54,702 nt of DNA from Arthrobacter castelli DSM 16402 (GTDB taxonomy: Bacteria > Actinomycetota > Actinomycetes > Actinomycetales > Micrococcaceae): NCBI RefSeq assembly GCF_000430705.1, contig NZ_AUMN01000029.1:1-54702 (forward strand). The letters are read 5' to 3'. Under the pieces are notes generated by a model, which was not told where the DNA came from, made no database searches, and saw only the letters and a list, made by a program, of their open reading frames with translations. Each line of letters starts with the position of its first letter. Position 1 is the first letter of the stretch. The translations under genes and the position numbers were made by a program. Positions 44,098 through 52,436 of the stretch are shown piece after piece.

Positions 44098-44490
44098 CTA
44101 CGGTGTCTCCACGATCACCTGGGTGCTCTTGATCACCGCGACAGCCAGCACACCCGGCTCCAGCCCCAGGTCCCGGACGGCCTCGCTGCTCATCAGGGAG
44201 ACGACCCGGTGCGGTCCGCACTGCATTTCCACCTGTGCCATCACCCGGTCCTCGACGACTTCGGTGACAAGGCCGACCAGGCGGTTCCGCGCCGAGCGTC
44301 CCACCGTCGATGGATCGCGGGACGTCTGCGCCTGCGCCTTGGCGAAAGCCGCCAGTTCGGCACCGTCGACGGCCAGCCGCCCGCCGTCGTCGTTGCCCGC
44401 CGGCAGCTGTCCGGTGTCGATCCAGCGCCGGACCGTGTCGTCGCTGACGCCCATCAGGCCAGCCGCCTCGGCGATACGGAAGGTCGTCAT
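44098..44490 (-). CDS. HTH-TOBE molybdopterin/molybdate-binding regulator
   Basis: 130 aa. N-terminal MerR/excisionase-like helix-turn-helix (FRIAEAAGLMGVSDDTVRRW, residues 4-23) and a C-terminal TOBE/Mop domain (about 65-130, NRLVGLVTEVVEDRVMAQVE). Such fusions are taken as molybdate-responsive regulators, the actinobacterial counterpart of ModE. ATG 44490 is chosen; a GTG three codons upstream is also possible. Lies 118 nt before modA on the same strand. Confidence 0.85.
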   Translation of the reverse strand: MTTFRIAEAAGLMGVSDDTVRRWIDTGQLPAGNDDGGRLAVDGAELAAFAKAQAQTSRDPSTVGRSARNRLVGLVTEVVEDRVMAQVEMQCGPHRVVSLMSSEAVRDLGLEPGVLAVAVIKSTQVIVETP

Positions 44491-44506
44491 GGACTCCACC
44501 CTAGCG

Positions 44507-44557
44507 CCCGAGTCGCTACGCCATCCCCAGCACCCGAGTCGCTACACCATCCCCAGC
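44507..44557. repeat. 26-bp tandem duplication at the end of the purine permease gene
   Basis: Copies CCCGAGTCGCTAC(G/A)CCATCCCCAGC at 44507-44531 and 44533-44557 differ at one base. The stop codon of the permease (44542-44544) lies in the second copy, so the first copy is a duplicated 3' end outside the gene. Confidence 0.8.
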
Positions 44558-45978
44558 GCCTGCTCGATCGGGCCGAGGCCGAAGAACACCACGAACGCCG
44601 CCGCGACACCCCACATCAGCGGGTGGATCTCGCGGGCGCGGCCCTGGAAGCTGCGGACCAGCACAAAGGCGATGAATCCCGCGCCGAGACCGTTGGCGAT
44701 GGAGTATGTGAAGGGCATCAGTGTGAAGGTGAGGAAGGCGGGGATGGCGACGCCGGCGTCGGACCAGTCGATGTTGCCCACCTGCGAGACCATCATGAAG
44801 CCGACGACGACCAGAGCGGGTGCCACCGCCTCAAACGGCACGATGGCGACCAGCGGAGTGAAGAACACAGCCACCAGGAACAACAGACCGGTGACGATAT
44901 TGGCCAGCCCGGTGCGGGCGCCCTCGCCAATACCGGCCCCGGACTCCACGTAGATCTGGCTGGAGGAGACCGATCCGTACCCGCCGGCCACGGCGCCGAG
45001 GGCGTCGACGATCAGCACCCGGTCCACATTGGGAATGTTCCCCTTCTTATCCGTCAGCCCGCCTTCGTTGGCCAGCCCGACCATAGTCCCCATCGCGTCG
45101 AAGAAGATGCTCAGCAGGATGGTGAAGGTCAGCAGCGACGCGGCGGTGATGCCCATATGGGAGAACGCGCCAAACAGATTGATGTTGCCAATCAACGACA
45201 GATCGGGCAGCTCAATCCAGCTGTCCGGCACGGTCGGGACCACCAGGGACCAGCCGGTGGGGGTTTCCGGGCGGACGCCGGAGGGGAAGATGGCCTCGAT
45301 AATGATGGCGAAGATCGTCGTGACGATGACACCGATCAGGATGGCGCCCTTGACGTTCTTCACCACCAGCGCGATGGTCAGCACCAGCCCGACGACGAAC
45401 ACCAGGGTCGGCCAGCCGAGCAACACGCCATTGAACCCCAGGCCCATGGGAACGGTGGTCCCGGCCTCGTCCGGAATGCGCCGCACAAATCCCGCATTCA
45501 CCAGGCCGATCAAGGTAATGAAGAGACCAATGCCCACCACGATGGCGGTTTTCAGGCTTTGCGGTACGGCGTTGAAAACCGCCGTCCTGAAACCGGTCAG
45601 CACCAGGATGAGCATGGTGACACCGGAGATGACCACGAGCCCCATCACATCCGGCCAGGTCAGGTTCGGGTTGGAGGCAATGGTGACCGCGACATAAGCA
45701 TTGACACCCAGCCCGGTGGCCAGGGCGAACGGGTATTTCGCCCAGGCGCCCATCACGATGGTCAGCACACCGGCCACCAGCGCCGTCACCGCCGCCACCC
45801 GTGCCGCGCCCAGTTCGTCGCCGGCCGCGTCGGCTCCACTGAGGACCAGAGGATTCAGCACCACGATGTAGCTCATGGCAAAGAAGGTGGCCAGCCCGCC
45901 GCGCACCTCCCGCGAGATGGAAGAGCCACGCGCCGTGATCTGAAAATAGCGGTCAAGGGCAGAGCCTTGCTTGAGCAT
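44542..45978 (-). CDS. NCS2-family purine permease (AzgA-like)
   Basis: 478 aa, about 12 TM helices. AzgA/guanine-hypoxanthine wording: DRYFQITARGSSISREVRGG, ATFFAMSYIVVLNPLVLSGA, GLGVNAYVAVTIA, GIGLFITLIGLVNAGFVR, SSQIYVESGAGIGEGARTGL. ATG 45978 is chosen with AAGGAAA before it; the 76 residues the frame adds upstream are not conserved and cross into the region in front of copC. It likely imports guanine, hypoxanthine or adenine; the neighbouring molybdate locus fits use by a molybdenum-containing xanthine dehydrogenase (inference). Confidence 0.9.
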   Translation of the reverse strand: MLKQGSALDRYFQITARGSSISREVRGGLATFFAMSYIVVLNPLVLSGADAAGDELGAARVAAVTALVAGVLTIVMGAWAKYPFALATGLGVNAYVAVTIASNPNLTWPDVMGLVVISGVTMLILVLTGFRTAVFNAVPQSLKTAIVVGIGLFITLIGLVNAGFVRRIPDEAGTTVPMGLGFNGVLLGWPTLVFVVGLVLTIALVVKNVKGAILIGVIVTTIFAIIIEAIFPSGVRPETPTGWSLVVPTVPDSWIELPDLSLIGNINLFGAFSHMGITAASLLTFTILLSIFFDAMGTMVGLANEGGLTDKKGNIPNVDRVLIVDALGAVAGGYGSVSSSQIYVESGAGIGEGARTGLANIVTGLLFLVAVFFTPLVAIVPFEAVAPALVVVGFMMVSQVGNIDWSDAGVAIPAFLTFTLMPFTYSIANGLGAGFIAFVLVRSFQGRAREIHPLMWGVAAAFVVFFGLGPIEQALGMV

Positions 45979-46106
45979 AGTACGTTTCCTTGTGCCCGAC
46001 GTCGATAAGTCCTCGGTGAATCCTACCGTTCCGGCTGCAGCGTCCCGCCTCCTGAGCCCGTGAGATGTCATACGCTGGAGACAGACACTTTGTTCGAAGG
46101 AGCCCC

Positions 46107-46700
46107 GTGCAACACACCTCAGCCATCCGCCGCGCCCTGGCCACACTCGGCGCCGTCCTGCTGGCCTTGTTGCTGCCGGTGTCCGCGGCATCGGCCCACG
46201 ACACATTGACCGGGTCCAGCCCGAAAGACGGCCAGCAGCTGGAGACGATGCCGCAGAACATCGAGCTGACCTTCAGCCAGCCGCCGATCAAGATGGGCTC
46301 CGAGGTCAAGGTGCAGGACGAGAACGGTAAGGATTGGGCCACCGGCAAGGTGGAAATCGTGGACAACGTCGTTAAGCAGGCCATCAGCGCGGACGCCCCG
46401 GCAGGGGAGTACACGGTGACCTGGCGGGTGGTTTCTTCCGACTCGCACCCGATTGAGGGTCAATTCACCTTCACGGCGGCATCCGGAGGCCCGGGCGGTG
46501 CCGAGGCCGGCTCCCAGGAGCCGTTGGCCTCGGATACAGCCGCCGCCGGCGGCGACTCTGAACAACAGGAAGCGCCGACGACGTTCCCCACCACCTTTGT
46601 CGTGTTCATGGGCGTGCTGCTGGTGGTGCTCGTAGTGATTATCGGCCTGCTGGCCCGCCGCCGGCTCGGCCGCCATGACGAGCGGTTCGGTGATCAGTAA
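46107..46700 (+). CDS. CopC-domain copper-binding protein (YobA-like)
   Basis: 197 aa. Signal peptide (about 1-29, ends SAASA), then a CopC domain starting with AHDTLTGSSPKDG, whose His is the first Cu(II) ligand, and VSSDSHPIEGQFTFTA carrying the second His. A Ser/Ala/Gly linker and one TM helix (FVVFMGVLLVVLVVIIGLLA) anchor it. GTG 46107 is used (AAGGAG at 46097-46102). Confidence 0.88.
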   Translation: MQHTSAIRRALATLGAVLLALLLPVSAASAHDTLTGSSPKDGQQLETMPQNIELTFSQPPIKMGSEVKVQDENGKDWATGKVEIVDNVVKQAISADAPAGEYTVTWRVVSSDSHPIEGQFTFTAASGGPGGAEAGSQEPLASDTAAAGGDSEQQEAPTTFPTTFVVFMGVLLVVLVVIIGLLARRRLGRHDERFGDQ

Positions 46701-46760
46701 CTGACACTCTGGCACAAGCCCGCCGCCCGGGAACGCCGCGGTCATGCCGGCGGACGGCCC

Positions 46761-46797
46761 GGCAGGCACCGGCCCCCGGGCGGAGCCGGTACCTGCC
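46761..46797. terminator. Bidirectional terminator-like hairpin between copC and ycnI
   Basis: GGCAGGCACCGGC (46761-46773) pairs with GCCGGTACCTGCC (46785-46797) with one mismatch, loop of 11 nt. It lies between two convergent genes, 60 nt after the CopC gene and 4 nt before the end of the ycnI gene. Confidence 0.7.
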
Positions 46798-46801
46798 GCG
46801 G

Positions 46802-47506
46802 TCAGCGGCGCGTACGTGCCAACGCAACACCGCCAGCAATCAATCCCAGCAGCCCGGCGGCCAGACCGGCCCAGCCCAGCACCTGCCCGGGCCCGCCGCC
46901 GCCGTCGTCGGATGAAGCGGCTGCCGCGGTGCCGGCCGCCGAATGCGACCCGGCCGCCGCCGTCGTGGTGAAGGACGGCGCAGGGCTCTCCGGCTCGGCT
47001 CCTTCGCCCGAGGCGACATCATCCCACTTGGCCACGCTGCCGTCCGTATAGATCTGCGACACCGGCAGTGTCACTTCGGTTCCCGCTTCGGGAAGGGTTC
47101 CCACTGACAGCGAGAACGTTTGGTACTCGTTCTGCGAGACCTGACGGGATTTGTCCTCGGCGGTCCACACCACGGACAGCGGTGCCTTCGTAATCTTGGC
47201 ACCGTTGACGGTGACCGGTTCGGGCAGCTTGCCGCGGACAATGTCGGCGTTCCAACCCTCCACCGGCTTGATGCTCACCGAGGTGAACGGCGTGTCCTTG
47301 GGCAGTTCGATCTTGATCTTGTTGGTATTGGCGGTCTGCGATTCGTTCGGGACGTTGAAGGTCAGATGCGTGTACCCGCCGGCGGCGGTGGACTGCGGTG
47401 TCACGGTCACGTGGGCGCTGGCGGCACCGGCGCCAACCACCATCAGGGAGGTGGTTGCAGCGGCGACGGCGGCCGTTCTCAGGGCGCGCGAAGTCGGGAA
47501 TTTCAT
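46802..47506 (-). CDS. YcnI-family (DUF1775) copper-linked surface protein
   Basis: 234 aa. Signal peptide (about 1-32, ending GAASA), then His33 as first mature residue (AHVTVTPQ), the known Cu-ligating start of YcnI. DUF1775 wording: YTHLTFNVPNES, DTPFTSVSIKPVEGWNADI, VVWTAEDKSRQVSQNEYQTF. A Ser/Ala linker and C-terminal TM helix (GWAGLAAGLLGLIAGGVALA) follow. ATG 47506 chosen by the signal peptide. Confidence 0.9.
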   Translation of the reverse strand: MKFPTSRALRTAAVAAATTSLMVVGAGAASAHVTVTPQSTAAGGYTHLTFNVPNESQTANTNKIKIELPKDTPFTSVSIKPVEGWNADIVRGKLPEPVTVNGAKITKAPLSVVWTAEDKSRQVSQNEYQTFSLSVGTLPEAGTEVTLPVSQIYTDGSVAKWDDVASGEGAEPESPAPSFTTTAAAGSHSAAGTAAAASSDDGGGGPGQVLGWAGLAAGLLGLIAGGVALARTRR

Positions 47507-47586
47507 GTCATGCCTTTCGTGATCTGCCCACTGGGGACAGTAAGTCAGGGTGGTGAAGAATGCTCCCATGGGCACCACCGCAGTGC

Positions 47587-48150
47587 TCAAGCGGGGCGGG
47601 CGGATGGTGCCACGGTGCGCGAGGGCGGTCCACGAAGGCTGTTGACGGGAATATTCCGCCATGGAGATGGCACCAGCAACGGGTTGCGGATAAACACCTG
47701 CGGCGGCCTGGCCGGGATGACGCCCGCAACCGGCACTGCCGCCAACGGGCGCAGCCACGCCAGCAATTGCCACAAGGCAGTCTCGCTGCGGCAGAGGAAC
47801 CAGGCCGCGACGACGGCGGCAGCGACGTGTCCGGCGAGCATGGGCAGCGACCCGTACATTGGATCGTGATGCGCCATGGCGCCGTGATGGGCCATGGGGG
47901 AGAAGATCATGAATGCCTGGTGCAGCATGGCCTGTCCGGTGATCAAGATGGTCAGCAGCATGCCGTAGGAAAGCCTGCGGACGGTCAACAGCATGACCGG
48001 CTGGAACATCAACGCGAACATCACTGCGGCCGGCCCCGGTTCGGGAAGGACACCGCCACCGGCCAGATGCCCGGCAGCCGACAGGGAGAACAGCACCGCA
48101 GTGAGCAACAGCGCACGAAGATGGCGGAGTGGAGCTGGACTGCTCTTCAT
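47587..48150 (-). CDS. Membrane protein with a His/Met-rich loop, copper-locus member
   Basis: 187 aa, about five hydrophobic segments. A loop reads MIFSPMAHHGAMAHHDPMYG, five His/Met-type ligands close together, which suggests metal binding. It follows ycnI upstream on the same strand (80 nt), so a copper role is likely but unproven. ATG 48150 with GGGAG 4 nt before is preferred; the frame opens to 48192. Confidence 0.65.
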   Translation of the reverse strand: MKSSPAPLRHLRALLLTAVLFSLSAAGHLAGGGVLPEPGPAAVMFALMFQPVMLLTVRRLSYGMLLTILITGQAMLHQAFMIFSPMAHHGAMAHHDPMYGSLPMLAGHVAAAVVAAWFLCRSETALWQLLAWLRPLAAVPVAGVIPARPPQVFIRNPLLVPSPWRNIPVNSLRGPPSRTVAPSARPA

Positions 48151-48296
48151 CTTTCTCCCGTCCACCGTAGGTTCCACCTGAACGCTAGGCAATGAATCCG
48201 CACGGAAGCAATTCCACCTCTGTACCTGTGACGGATGCCGGGCCTATGCTGAGCATCGTGGCGCCTGATCACGCCGGGAGGAAGCAACATACGCTA

Positions 48297-48322
48297 TGAG
48301 ATGCACTTCTCACGATGAGAAG
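48297..48322 (+). promoter_or_regulatory. Alternating TGAGA/TCTCA arms in front of the DLH gene
   Basis: TGAGA (48297-48301), CTTCTCA (48306-48312) and TGAGAAG (48316-48322) allow two mutually exclusive hairpins; the second is a 7-bp stem with a CGA loop that covers the start of the ribosome site (GAAGGGAG). It may be an operator or a translational switch. Confidence 0.45.
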
Positions 48323-48333
48323 GGAGATCCAGG

Positions 48334-48912
48334 ATGGCCGAAGTACTGCTGTTCCACCATGCACTCGGGCTGACCCGCGGTGTTGAGGACTTTGCGGGAA
48401 TGCTCCGACGCTCCGGGCACTCGGTCCATGTTCCGGATCTCTATGAAGGGAACGTGTTTGAAACCCTTCAGGAGGGGTTGGACTATGCCGGCAACGTTGG
48501 ATTCGCCACATTCTTGGAGCGCGGTAGGGCCGCGGCGGACGAACTTCCCTCCGGCATCGTCTATGCCGGGTTTTCGCTCGGGGTGATGCCAGCGCAGATG
48601 CTCGCCCAATCGAGGCAGGGCGCCACCGGTGCCCTGCTGGTCCACTCCTGTGTTCCGCCGGGCGAATTCGGCAGCGGCTGGCCGCAGGGGGTGCCGGCGC
48701 AAATCCATGCCATGGACGCCGACCCGCTTTTTGTCGACGACGGCGACATCGACGCCGCCCGCGAACTCACCGCTGCCGTGCCGGAGGCCGAACTGTTTCT
48801 CTACCCGGGCGACGCCCACTTGTTTGCGGACAACACGTTGGCCTCGTATGACGCTCAGGCGGCCGATCAGCTCACCGATCGCGTGCTTGGTTTCCTCGAT
48901 CGGGTGGCGTAG
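48334..48912 (+). CDS. Dienelactone-hydrolase-like alpha/beta hydrolase with Ser nucleophile
   Basis: 192 aa. DLH fold (EVLLFHHALGLTRGVEDFAG, HVPDLYEG). The nucleophile elbow reads YAGFSLGVMP with Ser81 where dienelactone hydrolases have Cys. Asp130 (MDADPLF) and His162 (PGDAHLF) complete a triad. Substrate unknown. Confidence 0.82.
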   Translation: MAEVLLFHHALGLTRGVEDFAGMLRRSGHSVHVPDLYEGNVFETLQEGLDYAGNVGFATFLERGRAAADELPSGIVYAGFSLGVMPAQMLAQSRQGATGALLVHSCVPPGEFGSGWPQGVPAQIHAMDADPLFVDDGDIDAARELTAAVPEAELFLYPGDAHLFADNTLASYDAQAADQLTDRVLGFLDRVA

Positions 48913-49118
48913 CTCGGATTCGCCCGGCCGTCGTCGTCGATTTCCGGCCAGGCACGAAGCATGCCTTGGCACCTCCCGGGCCGCGATGCACGAAACGCTT
49001 ATCGGATCGGCGCGGGGATGGGTAGCGTACATTGCACACCGAATGTGTCACGCCGCCGGCGGAAGGTAAGCTGGAAGCAGGCGTCAACGCCCCTGGGGGC
49101 AGTCAAGGAGGACCGGCC

Positions 49119-50129
49119 ATGAGCGAGGCAGCCGGACGTAGTCCGCAAGGAAGAACACCACGCGGAATTGTGGTGGGCGTGGACGGCTCCGATCAAAGCA
49201 TGTGCGCGTTGATATGGGCTGCCCAGGAGGCGGAACGCCGTCGCACGCCGTTACACCTGGTGACGGCTTACACCGTGCCGATCTTTGCGGCGTCCGGGCT
49301 GGACGGCGGTTACGCCACCGTGGATGACACGGTGATCCGCGAAGGTGCAGAGACTGTGCTCAACCAGGCAGCGGCAAAGGTCGCCGATCACGATATAGAA
49401 ATCCACGCCTCAGTGGAAACCGGAGACGCGGCGGGGGCACTGCTCGAACAGTCGGAAAATGCCGAACTGATCGTAGTCGGCTCCCGTGGCAAGGGTGGCT
49501 TCTTCGGGCGGCTGCTCGGATCTGTCAGCAGCGCGCTTCCTGCGCACGCAAGCTGCCCCACAGTCACGGTCCCGCTCAGTTGCGCGCCGCGGCTACCCGA
49601 GGCCGGCGTCGAACCGCCGGAAGAACATGGTCAACCCGCCGTCCCGGCAGAGACTGAGCCCGTTGTGCTGGTCGGCGTGGATGGTTCGGAGCAGGCCCGT
49701 GCCGCGGTACTGGTCGCGGCCGAACAGGCGCAGCGTTGGCGTATGCCGCTGCGGATGGTCTGCGCAGTGCCGCCGTTCACCGGTTCTTTGGCGTGGGTCC
49801 CGGCCCCGCTGGACCGCGAAGCGCTCTATTCCGATATCCAGGTCCAGCTCGATGCCGGCAAGGACTGGCTGCAGACGCATTTTCCCGGTCTGCAGATCTC
49901 CCATCAGGTATTCGACGGCGCTCCGGTCGAAGTGCTGATCGATGCTTCGGCCACCGGCGAGCTGATGGTGGTCGGCTCCCGTGGACGGGGAGGATTTGCC
50001 GGCATGCTGCTCGGGTCCACCAGCCAGGGCGTATTGCACCATGCCAAGGGGCCGCTGATGGTGGTGCCGGACCACGAAGATGAACGGCTGGCCAACCGAC
50101 CGGATTTCGGCCCGATCCTCGGCTCTTAG
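49119..50129 (+). CDS. Universal stress protein, two tandem USP domains
   Basis: 336 aa. Domain 1 (about 16-155) with IVVGVDGSDQSMCALIWAA and the ATP loop VVGSRGKGGFFGRLLGSVS; domain 2 (about 185-325) with VLVGVDGSEQARAAVLVAA and VVGSRGRGGFAGMLLGSTS. Both keep the G-2x-G-9x-G(S) ATP motif. ATG 49119 chosen for the strong AAGGAGGA (49105-49112); the frame opens to 49032. Confidence 0.93.
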   Translation: MSEAAGRSPQGRTPRGIVVGVDGSDQSMCALIWAAQEAERRRTPLHLVTAYTVPIFAASGLDGGYATVDDTVIREGAETVLNQAAAKVADHDIEIHASVETGDAAGALLEQSENAELIVVGSRGKGGFFGRLLGSVSSALPAHASCPTVTVPLSCAPRLPEAGVEPPEEHGQPAVPAETEPVVLVGVDGSEQARAAVLVAAEQAQRWRMPLRMVCAVPPFTGSLAWVPAPLDREALYSDIQVQLDAGKDWLQTHFPGLQISHQVFDGAPVEVLIDASATGELMVVGSRGRGGFAGMLLGSTSQGVLHHAKGPLMVVPDHEDERLANRPDFGPILGS

Positions 50130-50168
50130 GCGCTCTGGCTCCGGGCCGGAGGGATGCGCGGGTCCCGG

Positions 50169-51089
50169 CTACGTATGCGGGTCCCGTTCGTGATGGGCGT
50201 GCGCCTGCGGTTCGAGCTGGAACGTGCAGTGGGCGGTGTCGAAGTGGCTGCCCAGGCACTCGCACAGCCGGTCAAGAATCCTGTCCGACCCGGGGGCGTC
50301 CAAGGCATCGTTGTCCACCACGACGTGGGCCGAGAAGACCGGCACTCCGGAGGTGATGGTCCAGATGTGGATGTCGTGCACGTCCGTCACGCCGTCGACA
50401 CTGAGAATGTGGTCGCGGACCATGTCCAGGTCGACTCCCTTCGGCGTGGCCTCCAGCAGCACATTCACCACGTCCTTCAACAGGCTCCATGCCCTGGGCA
50501 GGATCATCACCGCAATCAGGATGGAGGCCCAGGTGTCGGCCTGGCCATAACCCGTCAGCGCGATGACAATGGCGGCGGCGATGACGGCAATCGAGCCCAG
50601 CAGGTCGCCGAGGACCTCCAGATAGGCGCCGCGGACGTTGAGGCTCTCCTTTTGTCCGCCCTGCAGCACCAGCAGCGAGACCAGGTTCGCAACAGCGCCG
50701 ACGACGGCCGTCGCCAGCATGATGCCGGTCTGCACGTCCGGTTCGGTTCCAAACCGGCGGATGGCCTCAATGAAAATGATCACGGCGATCACGATCAGCA
50801 CCAGCGCATTGGCCAGCGCGGCCAGCACCTCTGCGCGTTGGTAGCCGTAGGTGCGCCGGTCGCTGGCCGGCAGGGTTGCAATCCAGGAGGCCAGCAGCGC
50901 GATTGAAACGCCGGCGGCGTCGGACAACATATGCCCGGCGTCGGCCAGCAGCGCCAGTGATCCGGACACCGCCGCGCCAATCACCTGGATGACAACGACG
51001 GCCAGGGTGATGGCGACGACGACAAACAACCGCTTGCGGTGCCGGCCCGCAGCGGTGGGATTGGCCGTTATGCCGTGATCATGCCCCAT
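50169..51089 (-). CDS. Cation diffusion facilitator (CDF) metal exporter
   Basis: 306 aa, six TM helices and a C-terminal cytoplasmic domain (VNVLLEATPKGVDLDMVRDH). TM2 keeps the metal pair His53/Asp57 (DAGHMLSDAAG). The TM5 motif, HxxxD in zinc exporters, reads EVLGD, with Glu in the His place. The ends are His-rich (MGHDHG and AHAHHERDPHT). Export of Zn, Co, Cd or Mn is possible. Confidence 0.9.
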   Translation of the reverse strand: MGHDHGITANPTAAGRHRKRLFVVVAITLAVVVIQVIGAAVSGSLALLADAGHMLSDAAGVSIALLASWIATLPASDRRTYGYQRAEVLAALANALVLIVIAVIIFIEAIRRFGTEPDVQTGIMLATAVVGAVANLVSLLVLQGGQKESLNVRGAYLEVLGDLLGSIAVIAAAIVIALTGYGQADTWASILIAVMILPRAWSLLKDVVNVLLEATPKGVDLDMVRDHILSVDGVTDVHDIHIWTITSGVPVFSAHVVVDNDALDAPGSDRILDRLCECLGSHFDTAHCTFQLEPQAHAHHERDPHT

Positions 51090-51141
51090 GGCACTAACCG
51101 TAGCGCGGCAGGGACCGGAAATTCATCCGACGGTGCCCCGA

Positions 51142-51507
51142 TTATCCCCAGCCGAGTTCGTGCAGCCGGGCGTCGTCGATGCCAAAGTGGTGGGCGACTT
51201 CGTGGACCACGGTAATCAGCACTTCGGAGACCACTTCCTCGCGGGTTTCGCACATCTCGAGAATGGACTCGCGGAAGATCACGATCCGGTCCGGCAGCGA
51301 GCCGGCATCCCACCAGCCATCCCGTTCCGTCAGCGGGGTGCCTTCGTAGACGCCCAGCAACACGGTCTCGGGATCTTCGCCGGCAACAGGAACATAGCGG
51401 TCTTCGATGAAGATGGCGACATTATCCATCGCCTGGGCCAAATCCTCCGGGATCCTGTCGATAGCGTCGTCGACGGCGGCCTCAAACTCTTCTTCGGGCA
51501 TCTGCAT
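51142..51507 (-). CDS. Minimal zincin-like metallopeptidase family protein
   Basis: 121 aa, one domain. HEVAHHFGIDDARLHELG has the zinc motif HExxH followed by an acidic/His third-ligand region, as in the small Zincin_1 (DUF1025-type) family. Substrate unknown. GTG 51510 and ATG 51501 are alternative starts. Confidence 0.85.
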   Translation of the reverse strand: MQMPEEEFEAAVDDAIDRIPEDLAQAMDNVAIFIEDRYVPVAGEDPETVLLGVYEGTPLTERDGWWDAGSLPDRIVIFRESILEMCETREEVVSEVLITVVHEVAHHFGIDDARLHELGWG

Positions 51508-51546
51508 CACGTACTATTTCTACCGCGTTTTAGCCGCAGGGGCGTG

Positions 51547-52251
51547 TTAAGTGATGTTCATAACCGCCCGGTTTGGAACGTCCAGTTGCAAATCATCGCG
51601 TTCAAGCAGGCCGGCGCGGGCGGCGAGGACGGCAATTTGCACGCGGTTGTGGAGCTGGAGCGTCGCCATTATCTGACTCACGCGTGCTTTCACAGTTGCC
51701 TCGCTGCACAACATCACCCCGGCTATGTGGGAGTTGGGCATGCCCTTGGCTACGCAAAAGAGGGTCTGCTGCGCTTCCTTGCCCAGCTTCTGCAGCTTCT
51801 TCTGTTCGACGCTCTCCCGGAACTGAGCGGGTGGAGGAAATCCTCTCATGCCACGGGGGAGCGAAAATATGACCTCGCCCCGATGGATCATGCGCAATGC
51901 AGGACCCAGGTCCTCTGTAATGGCGTTCTTGGCCAAGTAGGCGCGGGCTCCGGCTTGATGTGCCTTCACAGCACCTTCAAGATCGTACGACGACGACAGC
52001 ATCACGATCCGTGTGCCCGGCCACGACTCAGCAATTGCGCCGGCCGCCTCGAGACCCGAGACATTATTAATCGATGCTTCCATCAGCAGAATATCGGGCG
52101 TATGGATCTTGACCGCCTCGATGGTCTCTGTCCCTGTAGTGCTGATCATTCCCAGCTCGACGTAGTCGATCGTGGACAGCAGACGCTCGAGACCCAGCCG
52201 CGCCAAGTAGTCGGCTTCTGCTAAGTGGACGCGAATTTTGTTTTGAGACAA
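51547..52251 (-). CDS. Atypical NarL/LuxR response regulator with degenerate receiver domain
   Basis: 234 aa. N-terminal receiver (about 5-118) and LuxR HTH (about 156-216, LGKEAQQTLFCVAKGMPNSH, CSEATVKARVSQIMATLQLH). The phosphoacceptor Asp is Glu58 (PDILLMEASIN), and the acidic pair is E12/A13 (HLAEADYLA) for DD. Lys108 is kept. Such a domain is unlikely to be phosphorylated normally; Glu may mimic the active state. TTG 52251 with AGAGGGAAA before it is chosen; the longer frame crosses the intergenic repeats. No sensor kinase is nearby. Divergent from the surface-protein gene. Confidence 0.85.
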   Translation of the reverse strand: MSQNKIRVHLAEADYLARLGLERLLSTIDYVELGMISTTGTETIEAVKIHTPDILLMEASINNVSGLEAAGAIAESWPGTRIVMLSSSYDLEGAVKAHQAGARAYLAKNAITEDLGPALRMIHRGEVIFSLPRGMRGFPPPAQFRESVEQKKLQKLGKEAQQTLFCVAKGMPNSHIAGVMLCSEATVKARVSQIMATLQLHNRVQIAVLAARAGLLERDDLQLDVPNRAVMNIT

Positions 52252-52436
52252 TTTCCCTCTTGCCTCCCCCCGGAGTGATGGTGATTCAGTGTTGAAACTA
52301 AACAGTGAGACTACTGATTTAATATCACGCTTGAGCACTGACTCGCCATTTGCGTAACGATTGTGTATCTTAATCCAGCAAATTTGTCCGCAAGGTCCGT
52401 AACAATGAGCGATTGCGGCGGAAATCAGCTTAGCCA

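Noticed and set aside
43645-46008. Long 787-codon open frame on the plus strand
   Set aside because: It runs antisense over modA, the HTH-TOBE gene and the purine permease, all well supported. Its composition (His, Gln, Asp, Gly-rich) is typical of a GC-driven shadow frame.
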